Part shown: in pieces, positions 1-11,451 of the stretch | How positions within the stretch are numbered: the first letter of the stretch is position 1 | Layout: each line of letters begins with the position of its first letter | Origin: Phlebiopsis flavidoalba | Taxonomy: Eukaryota; Basidiomycota; Agaricomycetes; Polyporales; Phanerochaetaceae | NCBI GenBank assembly: GCA_035772785.1 | Contig: JAOCPU010000003.1 | Span: 372,001 to 436,000 of the forward strand | Direction: 5' to 3' | Length of the DNA stretch: 64,000 nt | Notes under the pieces: model-generated | What the model was told of the DNA's origin: nothing | The model's input: only the letters and a program-made list of their open reading frames with translations | The model's database searches: none | Program-made: the position numbers and the translations under genes

Positions 1-2500
1 GTACGCACGGTCGCGACGTGCGATGTCTTAGGAGCGGGAATGGAATGTCCCATGCTACGAGAGACAGGGCGTGCAGGGCGAGTATGAGAGAACTGTGGAA
101 GAACCGCGCTTTGCAAGGACGGAGAAAGATAACATGCTTGACACGCGCGTGGCAGCCTCTATGGATGCTATTAAGGTTTCCAGACTTGAGGGCGTAGGCG
201 AGTTCTCCTTCACGCGTGCGCGTGCACAATTTAGTTTATGACTAAGTAGCTCTGACATTGGTCTAGGCCTTGTAAAATAACATTGTATAATAATTTCCAC
301 TCAACTTCTTCAACCCCCCGTCGCAGTTTGTCTGTATACTAACATGTCTTCATATCCAACTACCAAACATGCAGCTGGTTTTTTTTTTTTTTTGTTCAAA
401 ATGTGATCTCCCGGCCGTCGCATTACTTGGCCTAATTGAGCGCGTGTACAGTCGGGAGTCATTTAATCATCAACTTCTGCAAATCGGCCCAAACTAACTC
501 CGACGAGCGGGTACATTCACCGACCCCAATGTGAGTCACCTCGACATTGACTAGCCATAAATCTCTGTAGTGCTACGAGTATTTGTCACTTTCATTCTCT
601 TGCACAACCATGTCCGTCCCCCTTATACGTCGTGAATGCCTTCTCGGCCGACGCCTATTGCGGTAACGGCCCGCTGCTCTCCGTACCTTCTCACTTGATG
701 AATTCCCCCCCGAACCCCAGACACATGAGAGAAACCCTAGCAGCCAACCTCAAACCAGACCATGACGGACTTCCTAACGCCTCACCTCTGTCCGTCACCG
801 CCGACTGCCACATCCGCAGATATAACGACGGTCCGCTGGCAAAGTCCAGAAAAGGAGGTGCCAATATGCGGTCATGCTACACTTGCTACCTCTCGACCTT
901 CTCTTTTTCGGATTCAAACCTCCTCTCCTTCTGTTACCTCCATTAGCTACCGCACAGCGTAGGCGCCGAGCATGACTGCGCGACAAAAACAGAATGGAGA
1001 AGGTTTCGAGAATAACTCTACCTTCCACAACTACTCTGCGGCCTCCACGTCCTGAGAGGAAAGCTGATCAAGAAGTGCTCTGCAGAAAGCTTTGGGACGA
1101 TGCGCCTATCTCGTACCTGCGGCTTGGGTATGACAGTAAGGGTTTGAACATTACCTGATGTAGAAGTGGACGAAGAATATGATCTGGCTCTCAACCGTAA
1201 ACGTTTTGACCCACTTGTGATAGTTTAACACGCCACGAAGTCGTCTTCATTCATTATTTCTAATTCTTCTTAATCCGCAGCGAGGCTCGCTCCGAAGACG
1301 GTCTGTTGTGGGTAGTGAATTCGAAGCAATCTTCTAAGCCAGGGTATAGACTTCGTGAATCGCGAATGGTTGCGCCGATGTTGGAGTATGGAAATAATGT
1401 TGCGGATCAGCACACTGCTTGGCTGATTCTTACTGGGCTGAGAAACTAGGCAAAGGGGAAGGATGCGATGCGGGCCGAAACAAAGGGGTTTTTTCCCATG
1501 CTCGTGGTGGGGATTTGAAGTTTCTGATTCTTGGCCAGTTTGAGGGGCGGGGTCCGCTTTGGGATGGTCAAACGATGACCACAATGAAGGAGACATCCAT
1601 CCTGTAACCAACACATGCCTTTGTGTATTCGTCATGCCAATCGGTTTGAGTCGAACCTCCACATCTTGCCAAAATTTGGCGATGGTGGGGTGTCCATGAC
1701 CGGATGGTTTCACTGGAGTCCCAACTCCGAGCCCGCACAAGTTGAACTTGAACACTACCATCGCAAAACGTCCTCGACGCGACTGGTTACATTGAATCCT
1801 CGTTGCTGGACAACGACTAACGCCTAACCGCCACTCGTCAGTCGCCTTTGTATCAATCTGCGCGTTCGCCTTTTGTGCCGCCTTGGCCTCTGTCTTGGTG
1901 GTTCCAGTGCCCTCGTTTCGGTTTTCTTTTGGCCACACCATTTCCGGGCACCGGGGTGAGTATACACTTTATCTTTCCTGCTCAATACACGCACGAGCCG
2001 GAAATTACACTACCCAATCTAGATTCTTTCCATTCATGCTGAGCCTGTGAACCTCCCGCTGGCTCTGATGCGATTTCAAATGGGGGCCACCATGTCCCCA
2101 ATCGAGTAGTCCCCTTGACGAACATCGCGTCCAACATTGTGCAAGACGAAACAGAAACTAAACCATAAAACGATCATTAAAACTCTTAATCTGTGCAGTT
2201 CCGCTTCGCAACTGTATTTTTTCGATTTTTCTCATGGATCTCCGCCTGCTAGAATACTGACCTACTTTAAATGAAATATTGGGTGGTTTTTGCCATGGTT
2301 TTTCCAGAACATTCAATTGTACGCTTTCCATCACAGTGCGATCGCTGTTAGAGGGAATTTCGTCTGTGGCACCGATCACTTAATTCCAAAGGCCACATTG
2401 GGCACGAGGCTCGCCTGCCCGGGTAGCGCAAACTAACTGTTGCGCATTGATATGATAGAGCCCGATCGGCCTGACCAGTTCTCAGTACTCAACTTCTGCC
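1..2500. other. No recognisable gene
   Basis: I see no recognisable protein, RNA gene or terminal repeat in this stretch. The longest open frame (minus strand, about 1270-1941) has no domain I know, and its composition changes along its length, so I treat it as chance. A run of T lies near 380-393. The stretch could hold decayed transposon or gene remnants, but nothing in the sequence shows which. Confidence 0.4.
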
Positions 2501-2510
2501 ATTCCATTCT

Positions 2511-3560
2511 GTGCTCGCAAACACCTTCCTCTCTTCCTGCTCCAAGTTTTCTCTGACTATTGACTATGGGTCTTTTTGTCTGGATCATGATCTTCAACCG
2601 GAACCAGAGCCCTTCGCTGGTAATCCTTCGCTATCGACGTCACCGCTATCTTATGGTCCCTCGGCTCACGTCCGCCATCTCCGCACGGCTAGGGAGTCGA
2701 CGCTGACAACACAGCTCAAGTCGAACGCACCCTCTTGACGGTCAACGGCCTTGCTACGTTTATACTGTCTACATGACTGAGAACCCCTCGGCGGCCCACT
2801 GCTTCCGGACCGCCTCACACGGCCCGACGTGTTGTGCGTTCACGGTATCCCATTGGATGTGAAGGGATGTGACTAGCATTTGTGGTCCATGAAGTCTCAC
2901 TCTAACCAGGACCATCTGTGCGCCTTCTCCAAGGAGAAGTTGTGCCTGCGCTCTACGGTGCTTGGATGTCTACAGACACATGAAGCGTCCTTGCCGCCGG
3001 CTGTGGGGGCTTGGGGGACACTACGCCTGCATCGTCCTCGAGTGGTGTGTTTCCGGCGACATGGCGGAAGAAGTACAAGGACTCCGAGGGATTATAGTGA
3101 GCATATCAGCACTTCTTCAATTCTAAACTGGCTGAGTATTATATGTAGCCAAGATCTCATGGTCGCCATCCTGTAAGCCCTCTACACCCATGCCTTGGCG
3201 TTGTGCACACGAAACCATTATTCCTGGACGGAAGCTGCGGGATATCGTATTCGTGGCAAGGACACAACTCTGTTCGCTTCATCGACTTCAGCATGGCTTC
3301 GATCCATAAGTGTCCCGGCATCTCCATTCGCTGGTCCCCCGACGAGGCATGAAAAGTCTCCACTGGCTGTCCTGAGCTGGTCGAAGTCGGAGAATGTCCA
3401 CCTGACGTCCGTCCCACCCCGCTATTACAATATAGATCAAGAAAGTCTCCAGCGCAAATCCAAGGCACGCTCGTCTCAGATACTCGCTCGAGCTCAATCT
3501 CCTGTGGTCGTCTCCTCTCCTATGATAGTCTCTGCCAGCGGGGAAGAATGCGCTGAATGG
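2511..3560 (+). CDS. Unrecognised multi-exon gene, weakly supported
   Basis: Successive frames on the plus strand give protein-like text that can be joined across small frame changes: VERTLLTVNGLATFIL near 2.73 kb, DRLTRPDVLCVHGIPLDVKG near 2.83 kb, LLQGEVVPALYGAWMSTD near 2.93-2.98 kb, then WSPDE and KSPLAVLSWSKSENVHLTS near 3.33-3.41 kb. The last open frame stops at about 3561. I do not recognise the family, and no signal peptide or membrane segment is clear. Exon borders are guesses, and the start is simply the first methionine of the longest upstream frame. The region could also be a decayed gene. Confidence 0.25.
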
Positions 3561-3808
3561 TGATTTATGTAATCGTCCCGTACCTGTGATAATTCATTTT
3601 GATGCTTGGATGTAAACTGCCTGTTAAAATGTCTGTTAAACAATTAAACCCTATTTATTTTCATTACTGGAACTAGCAGGCCCTGTTTTCAACGACTCCC
3701 CCCGGTGCGACGTGTGGCGTATGATTTTGCCAACGATCCAATCACCGCCAGGCGCCTCGAACTTCTTCACCTCATTTGCCGCCCAAAAACACATTATCGA
3801 CTACCACC

Positions 3809-4976
3809 ATGGCTGCCTCAACATCGTCGGACGTACCTCCTCTGGGAAAGTATCTCGCTGTCGACTGGTACGTTTCAGCCCTCAGATAAAGATGTTTGTG
3901 CAAGGTCTGACGTGTTGGTAGCAAGATAAGAAAACGAGAGACAAAGCAATAAAGAGCCTTAGTGTGTTCCTTTCGGACCCAACACACGATGACCTACCCA
4001 AGGCTGGAGATGGCCAAGCTTTGGAAAGGCATGTCTCTACTGTAAGTATGCTCTAGATCAACTTCTTGCTCTGCTAAACATAGCTCAGGTTTCTGGATGT
4101 CGGACAAGCCGCTTGTGCAGCAAGCTCTCGCAAGTGACATAGCCGAGATTGTGTCTCAGCATACCGAAAACGACGTCTGCTCTCGCGTTCTTGCGGGGAT
4201 TCTGGGAGTCTATAGTGAGAGAATGGGCTGGTATCGATCGTCTCCGGTGCGTGTATTGGTTTTTGAGCAAGCTTTTGGTCGCTGACCCGCTTTTCAGGAT
4301 TGACAAGTACTACATGCTCGTGCGGCGCTTCGTGAACGTGTCCTTCAGGCTGCTGATGAGAGCAGAGTGGGATGAGGCTGTTCTCGCCGACTACAGCTCG
4401 ATTTTGACAGACAAAGGCTGTCCGCTCTCGTAAGTATTGTCCAAGCACTTCTCGGACCTGGACTAACCGCTACCGCATAGTCCGGAAGACAATCGTGTTC
4501 CCGTCAGTCTAGCATACCACCTAGCTGACATCTACATCGAAGAACTTGACAAGGTCCTCGCCCGCTCCGAAGATGCTCCCCCTGCTCCTCTTCCCACTAT
4601 CCTCCAGCCCTTCCTGACGCTCGCCGCGCATACGATCAACAAAAACCACGTACGAACGGCTCCAGTCCGCGCTTCTCGAGCCGCTGCTCTCCGCGTTCTC
4701 ACCCATGACCGAAGACGATGACGCAGAAGACGACGGCGAGCGGCGCAGCAAGCGGCCGAGGATGTCTGAACCCGAGTTCTCGCATCTTGTCTCAAACGCT
4801 GTGCGCCGAGGACACTAAGGCGGCGCAGCGGTCGCTGCGTCAAGAAAGCTCTGCTGAAGCAAACGTTTTTTCGACGTCGCGCCGGCGAGGAGACCACGAG
4901 AGATGATGCGAATCGCCGGAAATTGTATGCCCTCTGGAAGCGCCACGCTGATGAAGACGACGAGGACTCTCCTTAG
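3809..4976 (+). CDS. RRP1: RRP1/Nop52-family rRNA processing protein
   Basis: Nucleolar Nop52 family protein, needed for pre-rRNA processing and 60S subunit assembly. The N-terminal hallmark is visible in order: PLGKYLA, DKKTRDKAIKSLSVFLSD, MAKLWKGM, then FWMSDKPLVQQALASDIAE, GFWESIVREWAGIDRLR and DKYYMLVRRFVNVSFRLL. A charged C-terminal part ends RKLYALWKRHADEDDEDSP. Five exons fit: 3809-3867, about 3922-4040, about 4090-4241, about 4299-4429 and 4481-4976, with donors such as gtacgt and gtaagt. The exon 1/exon 2 join and the T run near 4867 are out of frame by one base, as is the stretch before MAKLWKGM; I attribute this to sequence error because the fold is otherwise complete. It converges with the aspartic protease gene downstream. 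Confidence 0.93.
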
Positions 4977-5413
4977 TTGTCTTAAGCGGCCATCTTACGG
5001 AAGGGCGGTGGTGCCTGATCGGTGCATCGCAAAAGTAGCGTTGTGTTGTCTACATTGTGTACATGAATATTGTGGTATCTTATATGCACAGTGGAGATAT
5101 GCTACACGACTGATATTAGTCCGATAACTATTATAGATACTTGATATTTGAAAATGTCCGGAGAAGAAATGTGCGTGGGCTCGTGAAGGATTCGTTAACC
5201 AATATAAGCAAAAGAGATAGGATCATAGCAACACAACGAGGGCACCCAAGATGATTGAGAATAGCGCAGCATGTGGACGTCATGCCGAGCGAAACGCTCG
5301 ACCCGCGCCCGCTGGAATTCTTTCCCGTTAGTCGTACCGGTGCTCGTCGGGGTGACGGACGCCACAGAGCCATGGTGGCCGACGAACGGAACAGCTGCAT
5401 CACCTCCACTCAA

Positions 5414-7160
5414 TCATCGAGGTGGCTTCGGAAGAGAGCAGCCCGCGAAGCCGACGGAGGCAGGAGAGGAGCGGAAAACGGAGTATACGTTTTTCTGGGA
5501 AGCATGTTAGGTTAATATTCAATTGGCGATCTCAGACGACATACCAGGAAGGTGTCTCCGAAAATAAACGGAGGCGTGGAGGTGCCTGCGCGGTGGGGAT
5601 TTCAAAGAAGGCGCCGGCACAGGTCTCATCGTTCACGCTGCTGGTAATGCGAAGTCCCGCAGGCGAAATTGTCCACGACTTCGAGCTTGAGCCCCATGTA
5701 ACCTCTACGGTGACCTCGTGGAGCACGCTGGGGAGTGGTATGATTAGCTGGATGCAGTGGCGTTCTGGAATCACTGATACTCACGATACAGGTAATAGCC
5801 GTCAGTCGAGCCACTTCCCGCCTGCGCTTCCAGGGATTGCGGCGAATACCTCCTTCTGGATGCTGGCGAGCATAGACCAACACCGGTCGTACCGGTTATC
5901 GATCGCAGCCCAGGCATTGTGAGCCTTCGGGGAGACTGATGGACTGGCCGTTAACCTTTAAGGCTGCGAGACAACTTGAGTAATTGGGTTAGAGACGACA
6001 GCTCATAGAAACGGCGCACAAGTCAACTCTTGAATTTCCAGTAGCCAGGAGCGTAGCACCATCAGGGAAGTCTTGGTAGTCGATATCGCCAGCAAAAAGA
6101 CTGCTGTTTGTGGGCGCCATCGAGTAAAGGTTCCTCCGGCCTCCTAAGGTGTTGGCGTTGGTATCGTTGGTAAAGCGTGTAATTTTGGAAAAGCGTAAAG
6201 AGAGGCGAGCTGTCGAGCGTGCCGGATGTCTCGGCGAGAGATTGCCAAAACGGCGTCGCGCCCGAGGCTGCTATGGTCTGGAATCCGAGACCCATCAAGC
6301 CAGAGATAGGCGAGGTTAACAACGACGCGGAGGTCTGATTAAGCCGAGACCGAAGGTCTGGTTGACTTCAAATCCGGCGAATTGAACGCTGTCTTGACCC
6401 AGGGTGCCTGGGGGCGGACCCGAGCCGTAGTGTGTATGCCGAACGATTGACCCCAAATCATGAAAAGTTGAGGATGCTGCGCAGGTGCGTAAGATCGCTG
6501 GGCGCAGCGCCGCAGTAAACGGAGAATGGACTAACATGTGGGATCAAACAGGGTATTTGGCCGGAAGACCGGCTTGTCGCACATCTCATCGCGGAGGCTA
6601 ACCACAAGTCGCTGCAGCGCGACTCAGTGAGGAGGGAGGGGAAACGGAGGGTGATGCTCACGATGATCCCGTGTCTAAAATGACATTGAACGATGCTATG
6701 TCGGGGGTGTTCCGACGCAATGCGGATGCACACAAAATATCTATGCACGGAGTTTAATCAACTTGGATTTAATGAGGTATGAAACAGGGCTACGTCCGAG
6801 TCGTACTTCAAGTCCGCTAAGCCTAGGGCGAGGAAATGTAAGATGTTATTTCGACGGATAGAAACAGTGAGTACTGCACAAATTCATGCCGCTAGCCCGT
6901 TTCTGCTGGTTCCCCGAGGTATCAAGACCATACTTCCAGTGTGTGGCGAGTCTGTTCCTTTTGCAACCACTCTTCTAGCGCTCTCGCCCCCGCTTCGATT
7001 TCAGTGGGTGCCCGCCGCATGATATTAATAACCCGACCCGCCGACGGAGCAGGCTCGGGGTTTTCGGCGTAGCTCTGGACCGTCTGTACCGGACAGACGC
7101 GAGAGAGATCAGACATAGGAGACCGACGGGGAGGGTGTAAGACCCAGAGGAGGAGAGCAT
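5414..7160 (-). CDS. Secreted pepsin-type (A1) aspartic protease
   Basis: Extracellular or vacuolar acid endopeptidase of family A1. Reading down the minus strand: a hydrophobic signal peptide (MLSSSGSYTLPVGLLCLISL) starts at 7160, followed by a propeptide-like stretch. The first catalytic motif is SFNVILDTGSS, with a 50-nt intron (6612-6661) falling inside it before DLWLAS. Next come GTLGQDSVQFAGFEVNQTFG, the family signature SGLMGLGF, and SSLFAGDIDYQDFPDG. The second catalytic motif, AWAAIDTGTTGV, is readable if one extra base in the TT pair at 5896-5897 (plus strand) is ignored. VNDETCAGAFFEIPTAQAPP and a final VGFAGCSLPKPPR then run to a stop at 5414. Both active-site aspartates are present, so the enzyme is probably functional. 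Several one-base frame changes occur inside exons. The start was chosen because it opens the signal peptide. Confidence 0.9.
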
Positions 7161-8771
7161 GGTGCAAAGCAGAGAGACAGACGGGAGCGATGAGTGGGGA
7201 GGAGGAAATGTGCGCAGGGCCAGCCTGAAATATGCGCGGGACAAGAGAAAGCGATGCTGCGGAGCCTTGCTGCCGGCATCTCGTCACTGAGGGTAGCCAC
7301 TTCCCAAACCGGAAGGTCGCACCCACGCATACCTTTGCACCCGCCGCAGCGTCGGACAACGCCAGCAATTGTCAGCCAAATGCACAGCACATTGCTGTCT
7401 ATGTTCAGCGGATATGTACAAAATAGAACACAGGGCTCTACAGGGCTGTGCGCAATGCCGAGAGCCCTAAGCAGACAAGACCCGCTGGGCATTCCCACCA
7501 GCGATTATTCGGCTAGCGTTCGTTTCCGGCATACGACACGGCGCGGCGTGAATGGTAAGTGATCAAGCCAAACTCGCCACAACTGTTAATCGCCCTGCAT
7601 AGATGGGTTACAAATAATCAGGTCTACGGTTCACAACTACGACGGTAGATCACCAACTAAAAGTGATATTAAACAGCAGAGCCGCGTTGGTAGCAGCAGG
7701 ACAAGTTCTGTTCAACCTTGATCGTAGCTCCGTCGTGTCCATGCCAGCGTAAACGGATTTCCAATGTCGGTATACAAGTGTACTATTTACCATATTACAA
7801 CGCTCATCACAACTCTACTTGCAGGTGCCTCCACGAGTGACCTCAGCCTTCGAGTCATTACGGAGTAAGTATCAATCCATACCGTCGCTCCGGACACGCG
7901 ATTTGACCCTCGGTATAGGTTATACAATCGATCAAGGGGTAACTAGAAAAGCATCAAGGAACGTGCGCATTGACAACATCATCGACCGGATGGTCGTATG
8001 GCGCCCAGTCCGTTCCAAGTCGTTCTGCCTGTTACAGTGGGTGAGGCCCATATGTGGCGCCAGCAATTCGACCCTAAATTTCGCGTTGAAGAGCCCAATC
8101 TACTCGTATCGCCACTGTATTCACACCGCGTCGCCTCCCAGAGCATCCTTTGCGGCCTGGGCCCCAGAAGAATCTAGAAGAATACGCCCACAAGCCCTGA
8201 CACTTCATTGGCACGATCGTCTTGTTGGTGCTCGCGTCGGAGGTCCAAATATCCCGCCTGAACATAGCAACATTGCTGGGTGAGAAGCATACGGGGGCAT
8301 CTGTTTGTCCCTGGCTTCTCTGCCTCGCGGGTGCTTATGATGATTGACTTATTCAATCAGGTAGCTCGAGTGATGCGAGAAGTGGGCGCGACAGCGCGTC
8401 AATTAAAGTTGGTGGTGTCGCCGGCGCGCGCTCTGTCTACATCTGACATTCACTCGGTTGACCGAGACCCGTGGAGGCAGCCCGGGACTGTACAGTGGCG
8501 AAGAGTCTTACTATCTCGTTTACTCGATGTTGTATAAGGCAAGCTCGGCTTCTAAGACACAGAAATTATTCTAATTTTTGTCTGACCCATGAAGTTTCCC
8601 TTAGATTATCACAGGAACCAGTGTACTTGCTCCCGAAAACCACCTTTAAGGGAGTGCCCGGGATCATCAAGTGTTCGGGCGCCGTAATGATGTGGAAATG
8701 AATGCATGATATCTATCATCTCCCTTGGTCGCCCATTGAAAAAGACATAACCTCTCAGCCCCCGGCGCGTA
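7161..8771. other. Spacer between divergent genes, one possible unidentified coding patch
   Basis: This stretch separates the aspartic protease start (minus strand) from the first membrane-protein gene (plus strand), so it should hold both promoters. Around 8.0-8.3 kb the plus strand reads protein-like (PVTVGEAHMWRQQFDPKF, FIGTIVLLVLASEVQISRL), but I cannot place it in a family or join it into a gene. It may be a broken gene. Confidence 0.3.
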
Positions 8772-8826
8772 TGCTCAAGTTCCTTCCCCTTCCCCAAGTT
8801 GTGCTTCGCTCCTACACGCGCTGGTA

Positions 8827-10591
8827 ATGTACAGCTGGAACACAACTATCGACGATACTAGTTTCTATCATTCTATTCTCACCATACTGTACGTTCATTT
8901 CTCTCAAGCACCGGAATTTCTGCTGATTGGGTATGGCCGAGCTAGCGGAAGGCCCCGTAGAGAATGGATGGGACGGGCTGGTTCCACGATCGCAAACCAA
9001 CTTTGTGTCCTTCGGTGGCGAACAAGCCAGTGGCGATTCAATCCCATTACACACAATTTCCGGGGAGCTAGCCTCTACTTACAATTCGAAGGTACATAGC
9101 GATTCTTCCGTAGATGTTATTCAGTCTTGACCATTTCGCGCAGGAACTGCAATATCATTTATACGGCACCGATCGCGCGAATTGCTCCTACGATGTGTAA
9201 CGTTGGACAGTCAATTCCGTGTCTGTACCTTCGTCGCTACCGTTTGGCCTCTTATACTACATAAGGATAGGGCTAGCCGCAAACGAGCCACTCCGTGCAG
9301 CTAACTGCCCATCCTGCTGCCAAACACGACGCAGATGGTTGAGGTTCGACCGCGCGACATTCACAAAAATACCATTGACCAAAGAGTGCGTTTATCGTCG
9401 CTCAGAAATAACACGTGCGCTTACTGTAACAGTACGACCAAGGTCTGTACCAACGTGTTCGAGAATTGGAACGACACCTGCATTACACTGGGTCCTGGGG
9501 AAACGTTTCTGCGCGTAGAGTGGATTCCTAACACGTCAAATCCACAGCCTTACGTCGAGACCAATGTTTCTCTGTCATCGTCTCGCTCAACTTCACCGGT
9601 GGGGTCGCAGTTGCCATTAACGCCCTCGCAATTGGGGGACACTGGACGTACAATGTTGTATGTGGTCTTATCTTTACCACTGACGAGAGAGATAGCTTAT
9701 AAAAACGTACAGACACTCGATGGGCAGGTCTCGAATTGGAATTGTAGCACGCTGTGGGCATAGGCGATACGGTCTTGTTCTATCAGAACAGCCTGGACCC
9801 TGCAAAGGAACACTCAATTGAACTACTCAATACTGGCATGGAGTCCTACTACAAACTTTCCCTCAACTACTTCACGGGTGTGGCATTTGAATGGATCAGA
9901 CCTCGAGACTGCGCCTTCCAGGTATGTTAGTATTTCGATTTATTCTAGACGAAGAGCTAACACACCTTTCCAGGTCTACTATCTCCAGCTCACCAAGTAG
10001 CTCGTCAACGTCTCAACCTACACAAGCAGGTACTGGACCCGGTCAGCATAAGATCAATGTTGGCGCCATCGTTGGGCCCATCGTTGCGGGCGTCGTTCTC
10101 ATAGCTATATTCTCCTGCTCGGAGGCATCTGGTGGCGGCGGAAAAAAACCAGCGCAGATCTTCTGCACGCGAGGATCCGGTCATTGCATTCCCGCGGAAT
10201 GTGCACCCTGTCCCGTGGTCGAAAGGGCAAGAGGTGGGCGTGCTCCCCACAACACACGTATACGAAGTCCGTCGTTCCTACTACAGGCAGAAAACGCGCT
10301 ATGATACAAACCGCGACAGCAGGCGCGGGTTCATCGACAGTCCCGCCCCCGCCGACTTCCACCGTTCCCGGCAGCAGCATAGACCTTCCTACGACCACCG
10401 GTGGCCATTCGCATCAAGCTTCTACAAGCGCATCCGGGGGCGCGCAAGGCTCTGGTCAGACAGTGGACGTGAATCAGATTATTGAGCTCATTGCTCAGAG
10501 GATCGACCCGCGCTCGAACGCCCTGTCGGAGATGCTCCGCCTCGCTACCCAGCATTTCCCGCTCAATAATTTTGGGTTCATTATGTTATAA
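8827..10591 (+). CDS. Single-pass membrane protein, paralogue A
   Basis: Type-I membrane protein of a basidiomycete family with two beta-rich ectodomain modules, a linker, one transmembrane helix and a cytosolic tail. Visible parts in order: NTTIDDT near the start; LYLQFEG then TAISFIYGTDRANCSYDVTLD split by an intron (about 9091-9144); module two with SLNFTGG and GGHWTYNV near 9.6 kb and LLNTGMESYYKLSLNYF near 9.83 kb; a Ser/Thr linker; the helix INVGAIVGPIVAGVVLIAIF at about 10051-10110; and the tail with VDVNQIIELIAQRID before the stop. Each part has a partner in the next gene, which proves common descent. The function is unknown; a cell-wall or surface sensing role is only a guess from topology. 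The true start may be the ATG at 8772, which would supply a hydrophobic leader if a one-base frame change is allowed. Confidence 0.75.
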
Positions 10592-11451
10592 GGTGAGGTT
10601 CTCATCAATTCGAATCATCTCGCTATTGACCTTACTTTCCCCCTCAGCTTTCTCTTTCTTATGTCATCCGATCTAATAGTTTTCTCGCCTCGAAAAGTCT
10701 GTTCATCCACTCGTTTAATTGTCGTGCTGTTACTTTACCGAGTTTCGTGTTAATTGATCGGTTTCCGATTGAGTTCACGGTGCGTGTCAATGGGGATTCC
10801 TTCGTACCGTGACGGGAGAATGATCTGAATTTGGCAGATCTAGATGTACGCTAGTCCATACACTCTAGCCGTACCGACCATCTGTGACGGTAGTCGACGT
10901 TCCGCCAGCCCAAAGCCGACGATCATCCCGGAGGAGGAGGTAATCGTCGAAGATTTAAGCAATGCAACGCAAAATTCAGAAATCCCTTCTGGTGCATCGG
11001 CTAAGGAGTTGTTGCGGCGCGCCGCGCGATGTCAATGTTTCCAGCCACCATCATTGATCAAACGCGTAAGTGTGTTGCTCAGGAATACACTGAACTTTGA
11101 CTGACTTCCAGCATTCACTGGCGATAGAAAGGCTGCATTGTAGGCCCTTAATTGCCGTATGTAGTGAAGCAGAGATTATTACGTTATAGACAACCCACCA
11201 TCTGTCGAGCCGAACCGACGGGGTCCAGAAATTCTAACCCAACACAGCGTTATCCTCCCTCGAATCATCCCCTTCAAGGGTCTAGCTGTGCCTTTTTCAG
11301 ATCCCGCAGGCGCTCGCCCAAACTCTGGTGTTGCTGAAACAAAGTCAAGGGCCGTCGGTAAGGGCATGGATTTATCCCCCCCCCTCCCCTCCCTCTTTTT
11401 CTCGTGGCTGTTGTAGGTGGAAGTTAGGACCCACCGTCGTGTTTGATTATT
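10592..11451. other. Spacer between the tandem paralogues, with an unidentified open frame
   Basis: A plus-strand frame at 10844-11104 contains PTIIPEEEVIVEDLSN and SGASAKELLRRAARC. A further protein-like stretch (SVILPRIIPFKGLAVPFSD) follows near 11.25 kb. I do not recognise either. They could be remnants of another gene between the two paralogues. A C run near 11378 and the text LFLVAVVGGS just before the next start suggest that the downstream gene may begin further upstream with a leader peptide. Confidence 0.3.

Noticed and set aside
1640..1670. A tRNA-like B box (gagtcgaacc)
   Set aside because: No matching A box, acceptor stem or cloverleaf could be drawn around it on either strand.
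1270..1941. 223-residue minus-strand open frame
   Set aside because: No domain, no plausible introns and no similarity to any family I know. It could be chance, so it was not listed as a gene.
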